DNA of 7,387 nucleotides from DATESN01 sp035270785 (GCA_035270785.1 DATESN010000018.1:1-7387); one strand, 5' to 3'. Counted from the first letter of the stretch, positions 1 to 6,140 are shown. Numbers and translations: made by a program. The notes: generated from the letters alone by a model not told the origin.

Positions 1-14
1 GCTTATAATACTGA

Positions 15-236
15 ATTATTATACATAAAATATTAGTTTTACAATTTTTATGTGAACTAATAGATAATAACCATAAAAGAGATTATATAGAAATATATGG
101 TACTATAATAAATATGCATACAGAGAAATCCCATAAGGAGGATTCTGGTAGGAATGCTTTTATCAGTAAACATACTTGCCATAATGAAATCCTCCTTAAG
201 TATGATACCTATATGAAGAAATTTCATAATTCGTAG
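15..236 (+). pseudogene. Possible decayed ORF remnant of unknown function
   Basis: A frame stays open for 73 codons between stop codons at 12-14 (TGA) and 234-236 (TAG). It reads IIIHKILVLQFLCELIDNNH and onward to an ending in YDTYMKKFHNS. The only in-frame ATG is at 114 (MHTEKSHKEDSG...), which would give 40 aa, and no convincing Shine-Dalgarno lies before it. The amino-acid composition (mixed charged, aromatic and Cys/His residues) looks more like a protein fragment than random AT-rich translation, but I recognise no family. It lies directly upstream of a decayed transposase, so it may be the 3' remnant of a gene damaged by the same events. It could equally be chance. Confidence 0.25.
134..198. 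repeat. 11-bp perfect inverted repeat with 43-bp spacer
   Basis: TAAGGAGGATT at 134-144 is the exact reverse complement of AATCCTCCTTA at 188-198. In RNA from the + strand the arms could pair, and the left arm contains a Shine-Dalgarno-like AAGGAGG. The spacer between them shows only weak further pairing (around GGTAGGAATG and CATACTTGCC). The repeat lies inside the possible ORF remnant. Its role is unknown: it could be a structured leader, the end of a small mobile element, or coincidence. Confidence 0.4.
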
Positions 237-344
237 AGCTTGATTTTACAAGGTTTGCAGAACATATACAAAAAACAACTTACCCCAATGCGATCCATAT
301 TTTGTCAAATAATATCCACATCGAAAGGAGATAAGTTGCAAAAT

Positions 345-1268
345 ATGTATCGTCAACAATATTAATCACTTTAGACCAATTCTACGAATGGAAACCTCTT
401 TCTAAACATGAAGCTGTTTTAAGCTTTATTGATCATTCACTTTTTGATGCTTTTTTCTGATATGATTATTTTAAAGTGGTCCAAAGGGATATCTCAAAAA
501 GCAGTTATTTACTAAACTCATTGCAATGCAGGTTGAACAACTGCAGATTTGAAATACCTTGTCCAGAGATTAAAATCTGATCTGGTACTTTAACGCAGCT
601 TAGGTTTTGAATATTTTGGTTCAACACCAAGCGAAGCCATTTAAATCGTTTTATCAAGACGCTATTTGCCTCGGATATTCTGGAGAGAACATTCCGTAGA
701 ATGGTCTGCAAAGCCAGAAATCTTGGTCTTATAGACGGCACCAATGTTGCCATTGATGCAAGTAAGCTTACAGCTTACGAACATGCAGTTACAAAATCAA
801 AGATTCCAGCAGATGATTCAACTTTCCCATACAGGGGAGGAAAACTTGATACCAATGGCAACTTTATCAAATGGTTGGCTGGAAAATGCATGTTCTGGTA
901 GACACTTACAGCGGTCTTCCAATATCATATATCATCACACCAGCAAACATAGCTGATATGGATGTTGCTGAAAAGCTGATCCAAAAGATGATGGATGACT
1001 ACGAAAACGGACTTACGCCAAAATATTACATGATGGATACCGGCTATGACAAACCTGAGCTGTATGCCAGTGTTTACAGTAAATTTCATGGTCAGGCAAT
1101 TGTTCCCATTAACTGGAGAAACACAAAGATTCCACCAGAAGGAATCAACATGAAAGGTCAGCTGGTCTGCCCCATGAATTATACCTATGTGTATGGTGGC
1201 AATGATAACGGGATAATAAAACATCTATGTCCACATGCTTGTGGCAAGTGTGACTGTCCAATGGGATC
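345..1268 (+). pseudogene. DDE transposase pseudogene, 3'-truncated (IS1182/IS4-like)
   Basis: The likely start is ATG at 345, after an AAAGGAG at 324-330. The reading then needs several frame changes: ILITLDQFYEWKPLSKHEAV near the start, KKQLFTKLIAMQVEQLQ near 500-550, and LFASDILERTFRRMVCKARN from about 662. The catalytic region begins NVAIDASKLTAYEH, which holds the first Asp. It continues DTNGNFIKW and, after loss of one T near 875 (TGGTTTGGC became TGGTTGGC), GWKMHVLVDTYSGLPISYII, then MMDTGYDKPEL with the second Asp. In-frame stops lie at 458, 550, 591 and 642. The frame ends in a Cys-rich CPHACGKCDCPMGS at about 1268, where homology to the other transposase remnant takes over. The C-terminal part with the catalytic Glu is missing. 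This is a dead relic. The exact IS family is uncertain. Confidence 0.8.
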
Positions 1269-1950
1269 ACCAGACTATTTGTAACAATGCCGATTTTATA
1301 AACATAGCAGAAATGACCATCGACGTACAACTGCTTGATCTGGTCATTCGCAGAAGCGTGGGAAGGCATATAACCATAAGCTGCCTTGTATGGACCATAG
1401 TTTTTATTGAAATGATTTGCTTTGGCATAAGTTTTTAGCTGTTTTATGATTCAGTTGGCAAACTTAGGGATGTTTTCTGTAACCCAGGCCTCAATACCAG
1501 AGGAATTAAAGATTGTCATATCTGCCTTTGCAGAGTCGATCGCCTGGCAGATTGGTTCGGTAACATCGACGAGGTTATCAAAAACTAATTGTAAGTCCAA
1601 AAGAAAGTCCTGTTTGAAGCGAGTGATTTTTGAAGCATCAGGAACCTTTGTAAAACCGCAGAATTCACGAAGATGTCTAGAATATTTAAGGAATGCTAGA
1701 AGTAATGAGTCAGTAGGAATTGAAAAAATCCGCTGGATAATAAGCGCTCATAAAAGGGCATGTAAAGGGTATTTACGGGAACGACCCGTTGATGCATAAA
1801 GTGATTCCGGAAGGAATCAGGAATAATTTCATCAAGATCAATGTTTGATTGAAGAAGAGATAGAAACTCAGGTTTATCAGAGTCATAAATATCCTGACAA
1901 TCTGAAAAAACATCTGACAATGAAAGCTGATTACATGGTATAATAGCCAT
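1265..1950 (-). pseudogene. DDE transposase pseudogene, 3'-truncated (DUF772 N-terminal type)
   Basis: The start ATG at 1950 follows GAAAGGAG at 1958-1965. The protein opens MAIIPCNQLSLSDVFSDCQ and runs to PDSFRNHF, where loss of one T near 1801 shifts the frame. The next frame reads YASTGRSRKYPLHALL, a TGA replacing the expected Trp, then ALIIQRIFSIPTDSLLLAF, FCGFTKVPDASKITRFKQDF and later SAKADMTIFNSSGIEAWVTE. A second TGA stands where Arg is expected in FAN-x-IIKQLKTYAKANHF. The recognisable part ends at GHFCYVYKIGIVTNSLVI near 1265. From memory this family (IS1182/IS5-like, frequent in Lachnospiraceae) is roughly twice this length, so the DDE core is mostly missing. It is a relic, different in sequence from the + strand transposase it meets. 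Confidence 0.8.
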
Positions 1951-1957
1951 AGAATAA

Positions 1958-2006
1958 CTCCTTTCAGGGTGGTGTTTAATTGTTTCTCATCAATTCAATT
2001 ATAACA
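1958..2006 (-). promoter_or_regulatory. Extended -10 promoter and RBS of the - strand transposase relic
   Basis: Read on the - strand, TGT-TATAAT (2006 to 1998) is a perfect -10 hexamer with a TGn extension. The -35 position 17 bp upstream is poor, as is common for extended -10 promoters. A GAAAGGAG follows at 1965-1958, 7 bases before the ATG at 1950. The relic may therefore still be transcribed, towards the + strand relic. Confidence 0.5.
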
Positions 2007-2040
2007 TACCTGTGAGGAGATATTCTAATTTAAACAGTAA

Positions 2041-2083
2041 AAAAAGCCAGTAAAATTAAGGCTTATGGCGTTTTACAAACGCC
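2041..2083. other. Two adjacent hairpins, possible weak terminator (- strand)
   Basis: GGCGTTT (2067-2073) and AAACGCC (2077-2083) form a perfect 7-bp stem with a 3-base loop. Next to it AAGCC (2044-2048) pairs with GGCTT (2060-2064), and on the - strand this second stem is followed by a run of T. Together they could end transcription moving left out of the IS21 element. The second stem has only five pairs, so this is weak. The rest of the interval 2007-2092 shows nothing I can identify. Confidence 0.3.
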
Positions 2084-2092
2084 TAATAATGA

Positions 2093-2205
2093 TGATTCTT
2101 GCAACACCCGGACAGCATTCCTGTAATACTCGGACAAGTATTCCTACAACATCCGGACAAACATTCTTATAACATTCGGACATTCATTCCTGAATTATCC
2201 GGACA
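2093..2205 (+). repeat. Left-end IS21 subterminal repeats (five units)
   Basis: The core CGGACA occurs at 2109, 2131, 2154, 2177 and 2200, a spacing of 22, 23, 23 and 23 bp. Between the cores a second conserved block, approximately ATTCCTGTAA, recurs, so each unit reads ATTCCTgtAAyayCCGGACA with variation. Such repeats are known in IS21-family ends as transposase binding sites. The period of about two helical turns would put successive sites on one face of the DNA. The inverted set is at 4642-4731. Confidence 0.8.
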
Positions 2206-2225
2206 AGTGACATCTTAAATCTTAT

Positions 2226-2257
2226 TCCTTAGAATGTATGTAAATACATTCTAAGGA
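2226..2257 (+). promoter_or_regulatory. Perfect 14-bp hairpin overlapping the istA Shine-Dalgarno
   Basis: TCCTTAGAATGTAT (2226-2239) is exactly complementary to ATACATTCTAAGGA (2244-2257), with a GTAA loop. The istA Shine-Dalgarno AAGGAGG is at 2253-2259, 7 bases before the ATG at 2267, so five of its seven bases are inside the right arm. In a transcript that includes the whole stem, ribosome access would be blocked. A transcript starting inside the stem would be free. Preventing translation of read-through transcripts in this way is established for some insertion sequences such as IS10 and IS50. For this element it is an inference. As DNA, the palindrome could also be an operator. Confidence 0.65.
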
Positions 2258-2266
2258 GGTACCGAA

Positions 2267-3829
2267 ATGAGGTGTCTGGAATCAATGATTATTACTGAAA
2301 TCCTTCGAATGAAGGAAATGCAATTCACGCTTCGTGAAATTGGCGAAGCCACCGGATGTTCAAAAACAACTGCCGGTGAAATTCTCTCACGATGCAAAGA
2401 ATGCGGTCTTACATACGAAGAGGCTGTTAGACTCTCACCTGAAAGAATAAACGAACTTATCTATCCTGATTCTTTTGGGCGAAAACAGGTCAAGGATGAA
2501 CCTGATTTTGAAGTCATTCATAAAAGATTACTCTCCAGCCGACGTATCAATCTCCAGTATATCTGGCAGGAAGAATACAGGAAAGAAAACCCTGATGGTT
2601 ACAGTTACAGTCGTTTCTGTGCAAAGTACAATGACTGGAAGGATAAATCCGGTAAAAACGTCATACTCCCGCAGGAGCGAGAACCCGGTAAGGAGTTGTT
2701 TATCGACTGGATAGGTGATAAACTTCCTTGCGTAGTGGACTATGCCACAGGTGAAATCCATGAAGCCCATTTCTTTGTCACAACGCTTGGAGATAGCTCA
2801 TATCCATTTGTTGAAGCATTTCCTGATGAAACACAGATGAACTGGAATCAGGCACACATAGATGCTTTCGAATGGTATGGCGGATTACCGCGTATACTGG
2901 TTCCTGATAACTGCAAAACAGCCGTGATACATACACACCTTTACAATCCACAACTTAATCATGCATACAGAGCACTGGCGAGACATTATCAGGTGGCTAT
3001 CATACCTGCACGTGTACGTAAACCAAAGGATAAACCCTCGGTGGAATCCAGTGTCGGCTGGCTGGAAACATGGCTGCTTGAGTGGTTGAAAAACAAAATC
3101 TATTATAGTTTCGAAGCACTCAATCATGATATCAGAGAAAGGGTTTTGGAACTGGTACAGAAAAACTTTAAGCACCGCCCCGGATCTCGCAAAAGTGTTT
3201 TTGAAGCATTGGATAAGCCGGCACTCAGACCGTTGCCTAAGGATGTGTTTGAATCCTTTGAAACAGTTCCGGTATCCAAGGTGATTAACAATTATCATGT
3301 GGTCTATGATGGGTTTTACTATTCAGTTCCATATTCATTCTATAACCAAAGTGTGATGATTCATGCCTTTGCCAAAAAGATTGAAGTCTACGATACTATA
3401 GGAAATCGTATTGCGTTTCACACGCGCCACTTTTCAGGTAAACGCTATGTCACCGAACTGGAACATATGCCGGATAATCATAAAGCAGTTGTAGAGTTTA
3501 ACAGTTATAACGGTGCCTATTACAGATATAAGGCTTCCAAAATTGGGACAGCAGCCTCTCGATTTGTGGATTTGCTACTTACCGGTGTGGACTTTGAGGA
3601 ACAGGCCTATAAGTCCTGTATGGCTGTAATCAACTTCAGCCGCAGTTACGGTAGTGAACGAATCAACAGAGCTTGTGAAAAAGCAATCTCTTTGCATTCG
3701 GTTAATTATACAACACTACGAAATATCCTGAAGAATGGACAGGATAAGCAACCCGTTAATCAAACACCATCCGATGCGGATACTCCAACTCCATACCATG
3801 AAAATCTCCGTATCGGAGAATGGAAGTAA
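2267..3829 (+). CDS. istA: IS21-family transposase IstA
   Basis: This 520-aa protein, about the usual length for IstA, is the DDE recombinase that cuts and joins the element ends. A helix-turn-helix covers residues about 10-45 (TLREIGEATGCSKTTAGEIL). The RNase H-like integrase core follows, with D147 in LFIDWIG, D214 in ILVPDNCKTAV and E260 in KDKPSVESSVGWLETWL, a complete D-D-E triad. The C-terminal part, from about 330 (VVYDGFYYSVPYSF), fits the Mu-transposase-like beta-barrel domain. The ATG at 2267 is preceded by AAGGAGG at 2253-2259. The stop at 3827-3829 overlaps the istB ribosome binding site, so the two genes are translated from one transcript. Nothing suggests inactivation. Confidence 0.93.
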   Translation: MRCLESMIITEILRMKEMQFTLREIGEATGCSKTTAGEILSRCKECGLTYEEAVRLSPERINELIYPDSFGRKQVKDEPDFEVIHKRLLSSRRINLQYIWQEEYRKENPDGYSYSRFCAKYNDWKDKSGKNVILPQEREPGKELFIDWIGDKLPCVVDYATGEIHEAHFFVTTLGDSSYPFVEAFPDETQMNWNQAHIDAFEWYGGLPRILVPDNCKTAVIHTHLYNPQLNHAYRALARHYQVAIIPARVRKPKDKPSVESSVGWLETWLLEWLKNKIYYSFEALNHDIRERVLELVQKNFKHRPGSRKSVFEALDKPALRPLPKDVFESFETVPVSKVINNYHVVYDGFYYSVPYSFYNQSVMIHAFAKKIEVYDTIGNRIAFHTRHFSGKRYVTELEHMPDNHKAVVEFNSYNGAYYRYKASKIGTAASRFVDLLLTGVDFEEQAYKSCMAVINFSRSYGSERINRACEKAISLHSVNYTTLRNILKNGQDKQPVNQTPSDADTPTPYHENLRIGEWK

Positions 3830-3843
3830 AGGAGGATCTCATC

Positions 3844-4632
3844 ATGAACTATCAAACAGCAGAACAGCTTTCTGAAATGAAGCTGCATGCAATGCGTCTT
3901 GAGTACGCACGACAACAGGAATTACCGGCATCAGAGGACCTGTCCTTTGATGATCGTCTCGGAATGATTGTCAATGCCCAGTATAATGCCAGATTAAAGG
4001 CCAAAACTAAGCGGCTGATGAATGCAGCAGGGCTTCGAGAACCAACAGCGACCCTTTCATCCATTGATTTTGATCCGGTACGAAAACTAAAGAAAGCCGG
4101 TATTGCTAGTCTGTCGGACTGCGAATGGATTAAAAATGGAAGCAATCTCATCATCACGGGAGCAACCGGTGTCGGCAAAACATATCTTCTGTCAGCATTC
4201 GGAAGAGAGGCATGTATCAGGGGATATACAGTTAAGAGTTTTCGTGTGACCAGACTTCTTACTGACCTTGCTATCGGAAGAGGTGATGGCTCATACAATA
4301 AGCTGATGAAGGATCTTATCAAACCCGATTTGTTAATCCTAGACGACTTCGGGATGAAGCAGTTGGATATCGGACTCACTCAAGATTTTCTTGAAGTTGT
4401 TGAGGAAAGATATCACCATCAAAGATCCATTGCAATTTCTGCACAATTGCCTGTCAAGGAATGGATTTCAGTTTTCAAGGATCCAACAATCGCAGATGCA
4501 GTACTGGATCGCATCGTACGAAATGCCTATCGCTTTGACTTGAAAGGACCGTCACGAAGACCAACCGTAGAACATCAGGCGGCCGACGCCGGGGATGACA
4601 ACCCGGAAGCAACAGAGTATACTAATCACTAG
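3844..4632 (+). CDS. istB: IS21-family helper ATPase IstB
   Basis: This 262-aa DnaC/DnaA-like AAA+ ATPase assists IstA by binding DNA, selecting the target and activating the transposase. An N-terminal helical region (1-75) precedes the ATPase domain. Walker A is GATGVGKT at 106-113, Walker B is LLILDDFG at 163-170, a sensor-I-like segment IAISAQLP lies at 196-203, and the arginine-rich DAVLDRIVRNAYRFDLKG follows from 218. I chose ATG 3844 because AAAGGAGG at 3828-3835 sits 8 bases before it. An in-frame ATG at 3820 would add eight residues and overlap istA, but it has no ribosome site. The Shine-Dalgarno overlaps the istA stop codon, which indicates translational coupling. The tail after 240 is acidic and low in complexity. 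Length and motifs are complete. Confidence 0.92.
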   Translation: MNYQTAEQLSEMKLHAMRLEYARQQELPASEDLSFDDRLGMIVNAQYNARLKAKTKRLMNAAGLREPTATLSSIDFDPVRKLKKAGIASLSDCEWIKNGSNLIITGATGVGKTYLLSAFGREACIRGYTVKSFRVTRLLTDLAIGRGDGSYNKLMKDLIKPDLLILDDFGMKQLDIGLTQDFLEVVEERYHHQRSIAISAQLPVKEWISVFKDPTIADAVLDRIVRNAYRFDLKGPSRRPTVEHQAADAGDDNPEATEYTNH

Positions 4633-4641
4633 ATGTCATCT

Positions 4642-4731
4642 TGTCCACTTGGTACAGGAATCCTGTCCGGATGTTATAGGAACTACCGTCCGGATAATAC
4701 AGGAACTGCCGTCCGAGAGTTACAGGATGCT
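4642..4731 (-). repeat. Right-end IS21 subterminal repeats (four units)
   Basis: These are inverted copies of the left-end units. TGTCCA at 4642 (degenerate), TGTCCG at 4664, CGTCCG at 4687 and CGTCCG at 4710 are spaced 22, 23 and 23 bp apart. The intervening block reads approximately TTACAGGAAT, the complement of the left block. Read inward, the outermost unit starts near 4731-4724 with GCATCCTGTAACTCTCGGAC, close to the left end GATTCTTGCAACACCCGGAC. The right end has one unit fewer than the left. Confidence 0.75.
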
Positions 4732-5048
4732 TGTACCAAATCGGCAAGAATAATCACCCTGTCCTTTAACTTACGGATGGCCTTTAGCAACTTGTCACTT
4801 TCAATCATCGACAACATCTCCTGTAACTTCTCCCAATCCTCATAATTTACCGCTGCTTCTTCATTTATGTATGCCTGAAACTGTGCCTCAAACCCTGTAT
4901 AATTCTTCTCCAGTAAATCCATATGGACGTACTCTGCTTCCTGTATCTTATTTTTATGTGCCATATACTTTGCTCTTTTATTTGTCACTGCTGTTACCAG
5001 ATATGCCGTAAAACGATTCTGTACAGAATCCGTTGTATTCTCTCTCAT
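4725..5048 (-). pseudogene. Sigma-factor-like gene, 3' end removed by the IS21 insertion
   Basis: The remaining 108 codons begin MRENTTDSVQNRFTAYLVTA and continue with LLEKNYTGFEAQFQAYINEE and AVNYEDWEKLQEML to LKDRVIILADLVQAS. The pattern resembles small sigma-70-like proteins carried by Firmicute conjugative elements. I recognise this from memory of the family, so it is moderately sure. In those proteins the N-terminal region 2-like helices are followed by a helix-turn-helix (region 4). Here that part is lost where the IS21 right end begins, and the frame runs on into the element to a stop at 4683. The ATG at 5048 has GGAG at 5056-5059. A TTG start at 5111 is possible but has poorer context. 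No 3' remainder is found left of the element. Confidence 0.55.
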
Positions 5049-5104
5049 TCTTTTTCTCCAGTCTTTGTTCTGATTAATCTGTTCTGAACTCTGACTGGAG
5101 GGGC

Positions 5105-5131
5105 TCGACAATTGAAAAAGTGTCTTGTCGA
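5105..5131. repeat. 7-bp inverted repeat upstream of the sigma-like gene
   Basis: TCGACAA (5105-5111) and TTGTCGA (5125-5131) are perfect inverted copies separated by 13 bp. They lie between the agr terminator and the truncated sigma-like gene, in its presumed leader. No T-run follows on either strand, so a terminator is unlikely and an operator is possible. The evidence is only the symmetry. Confidence 0.3.
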
Positions 5132-5133
5132 AT

Positions 5134-5181
5134 AAAAAAACACAAAAAAGCCAAATCCGACTATTATACTCGGACTTGACT
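5134..5181 (-). terminator. Intrinsic terminator of the agr module
   Basis: On the - strand AGTCAAGTCCGA (5181 to 5170) pairs with TCGGATTTGGCT (5160 to 5149) along 12 positions, including two G-U pairs, around a 9-base loop. Six T follow directly, then GTG and seven more T. On the + strand the two G-U pairs become C/A mismatches, so the structure favours leftward transcription. It ends the transcript from agrC, agrD and agrB and separates it from the sigma-like gene. Confidence 0.8.
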
Positions 5182-5209
5182 TTTCATTTCTATAACATAT
5201 GTAACTGTT

Positions 5210-5278
5210 AATGAATGCAGAAACACAGTCTATGGGGGGATTATCTCTCTCTCTATGTAGTGTGTCTCAGTATTCATT
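5210..5278. repeat. 18-bp imperfect inverted repeat in the 3' region of agrB
   Basis: AATGAATGCAGAAACACA (5210-5227) matches the reverse complement of TGTGTCTCAGTATTCATT (5261-5278) at 15 of 18 positions. The 33-base interior holds a run of six G and a CT-rich tract. On the - strand it lies 20 bases after the agrB stop and ahead of the terminator, so the mRNA would carry a long stem-loop. It could be an mRNA-stabilising structure, a small RNA, or a trace of a mobile element. Nothing else in 5182-5298 looks like a gene. Confidence 0.45.
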
Positions 5279-5298
5279 CAATTATTTTATGGAAACCT

Positions 5299-5877
5299 TT
5301 ATTTTTTACTGTATACTGTACTTTTAAATTTTCCAATTAACATCGTAACAGCAACCATGAAAAAAGTAATTGTGCACAATAATAAATATTGTTCATTATT
5401 TATTACTAAGCAAATCAATGCAATCAATACATCGATTAATAAATATTTCTTTAATCGTTTTCTAAAGTAATCATTTTCTTCTTTATCCACTGATCTATTG
5501 CCATTTTCCACTGGATACATCACCCAGACACTAAGTATAAGGACTATTAGCGCTACGAAAGATATACTGGATTCTATATACGATGTCTTGCACATAAATA
5601 ACACAACAGAAAATGTGAGGCATGATAGCAAAAGACAAGACCAATAATTTTTCAGATGCAAACCACCCGCATATGATCTAAGAGGAATAAATATAACAAA
5701 AAATAGAATTTCTTCTATTAACATATCAAATAATCCAGCTATGATTGAACTAATAAATATACATAAAATTATTTCTAAGGTTACCTGAAATCCGTATACA
5801 TATATGCTATATTCATCTTTAGTTATCATGCCCTTTTTTTCAACATATTCTGTTAAAAAAACCGCAATTTTTTCCAT
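5299..5877 (-). CDS. agrB: AgrB-like autoinducer peptide processing protease
   Basis: This 192-aa integral membrane cysteine protease cuts the C-terminal part off the AgrD precursor and forms the thiolactone ring before export. The hallmark motif reads IPLRSYAGGLHLKNYWSC, with catalytic H74 and C81. Their spacing of seven equals that of H77 and C84 in the S. aureus enzyme. About six hydrophobic segments can be seen, at roughly 28-50, 53-68, 78-96, 104-121, 145-160 and 164-182, and the length is typical of AgrB. The ATG at 5877 lies one base after the agrD stop and has no good Shine-Dalgarno of its own, so translation is probably coupled to agrD. The strong terminator follows about 120 bases downstream. 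Confidence 0.92.
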   Translation of the reverse strand: MEKIAVFLTEYVEKKGMITKDEYSIYVYGFQVTLEIILCIFISSIIAGLFDMLIEEILFFVIFIPLRSYAGGLHLKNYWSCLLLSCLTFSVVLFMCKTSYIESSISFVALIVLILSVWVMYPVENGNRSVDKEENDYFRKRLKKYLLIDVLIALICLVINNEQYLLLCTITFFMVAVTMLIGKFKSTVYSKK

Positions 5878-5878
5878 A

Positions 5879-6028
5879 TTAGAATTTTCTAAATTTCTTT
5901 AGTTCTGTTGGTGATTTAGGTTGATGGTAAACAAATGCACATCTACTATTTGCCGAAGCTACGATCATTGTATTAGCTACTCTCTCCAATGCTTTTGCGA
6001 AAACTAGGGTTTCTTTTGTCTTTTTCAT
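5879..6028 (-). CDS. agrD: AgrD-like cyclic autoinducer peptide precursor
   Basis: This 49-aa pro-peptide encodes the quorum-sensing signal. It starts MKKTKETLVFAKALERVANT, which would form an amphipathic membrane-binding helix, and continues MIVASANSRCAFVY, then HQPKSPTELKKFRKF. By alignment with known precursors (Cys plus four residues, then a Pro-containing charged tail), AgrB should cut after Y34 and link Y34 to C30, giving the ring C-A-F-V-Y. The N-terminal tail of the mature peptide is not predictable here. ATG 6028 is preceded by AGGAGG at 6037-6042, a strong site with 8-base spacing, which supports the start. The gene is short and easily missed. It has its own promoter and lies between the kinase gene and agrB. 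Confidence 0.93.
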   Translation of the reverse strand: MKKTKETLVFAKALERVANTMIVASANSRCAFVYHQPKSPTELKKFRKF

Positions 6029-6088
6029 TATTGCTATCCTCCTGGTCTATTGATTTGAATGAACTGCTACATATGTATAGTACAATAA

Positions 6089-6117
6089 CTAATATTATGT
6101 TTTAATATTGCTGTCAA
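6089..6117 (-). promoter_or_regulatory. Promoter of agrDB
   Basis: On the - strand a perfect -35 TTGACA (6117 to 6112) is followed after exactly 17 bp by TATTAG (6094 to 6089), a four-of-six match to TATAAT. The agrD start is about 60 bases downstream. The weak -10 suits an activated promoter, and the -35 overlaps the proximal copy of the direct repeat described next. Confidence 0.55.
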
Positions 6118-6137
6118 AAAAACGCTTTTTGCTGTCA
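6108..6137 (-). promoter_or_regulatory. 9-bp direct repeat, putative LytTR (AgrA-type) operator
   Basis: TGACAGCAA occurs twice in the same orientation on the - strand, at 6137-6129 and 6116-6108, with exactly 12 bp between the copies (period 21 bp). LytTR response regulators such as AgrA bind pairs of 9-bp direct repeats with about 12-bp spacers just upstream of, or overlapping, the -35 of the promoters they activate. The shared ACAG resembles part of the S. aureus AgrA repeat. The site fits autoregulation of agrDB. The regulator gene itself is not in the window. Confidence 0.6.
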
Positions 6138-6140
6138 TAA

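Larger units (their letters stand above)
2093..4731 (+). mobile_element. IS21-family insertion sequence, apparently intact
   Basis: The element has the IS21 architecture: istA and istB in tandem, flanked by multiple inverted subterminal repeats. The 22-23-bp repeats run inward from about 2093 on the left and about 4731 on the right. A tighter reading with 5'-TG...CA-3' ends would be 2100 (TGCAACAC...) to 4724 (...GAGTTACA). I cannot choose between them without a reference copy. No clear target-site duplication is visible: the sequence left of the element does not match that on the right, and the sigma-like gene cut by the right end does not resume on the left. A deletion or recombination after insertion is therefore likely. 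Both genes are open and carry all catalytic motifs. Confidence 0.85.

Noticed and set aside
701..1284. Two separate short genes (701-901 and 871-1284) on the + strand
   Set aside because: They are consecutive parts of one transposase split by a single-base deletion near 875, with continuous homology across the frame change.
1446..1799. 117-codon open frame on the + strand
   Set aside because: It is antisense to the - strand transposase relic, whose translation in the opposite strand gives recognisable transposase segments.
2090..2100. Target-site duplication flanking the IS21 element
   Set aside because: GATTCT on the left and GATGCT on the right are similar but not identical and not placed at equal distance from the ends, so no duplication can be claimed.
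2093..2205. Regularly spaced short repeats that could be taken for a CRISPR array
   Set aside because: The repeated blocks fill nearly the whole 23-bp period with no spacer-length gaps, and an inverted set lies at the other end of an IS21 element, so they are transposase-binding repeats.
3852..4379. 175-codon open frame on the - strand inside istB
   Set aside because: istB on the + strand has Walker motifs and a ribosome site, so the antisense frame is a by-product.
4633..4845. Open frame of 70 codons on the + strand after istB
   Set aside because: It has no ribosome site, is made of the IS21 right-end repeats, and then runs antisense to the sigma-like gene.
5188..5215. TAACAGTTACA-like sequence (- strand) as a second LytTR site
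   Set aside because: It resembles one AgrA half-site but fails the consensus in part, has no second copy at the right spacing and no promoter nearby.
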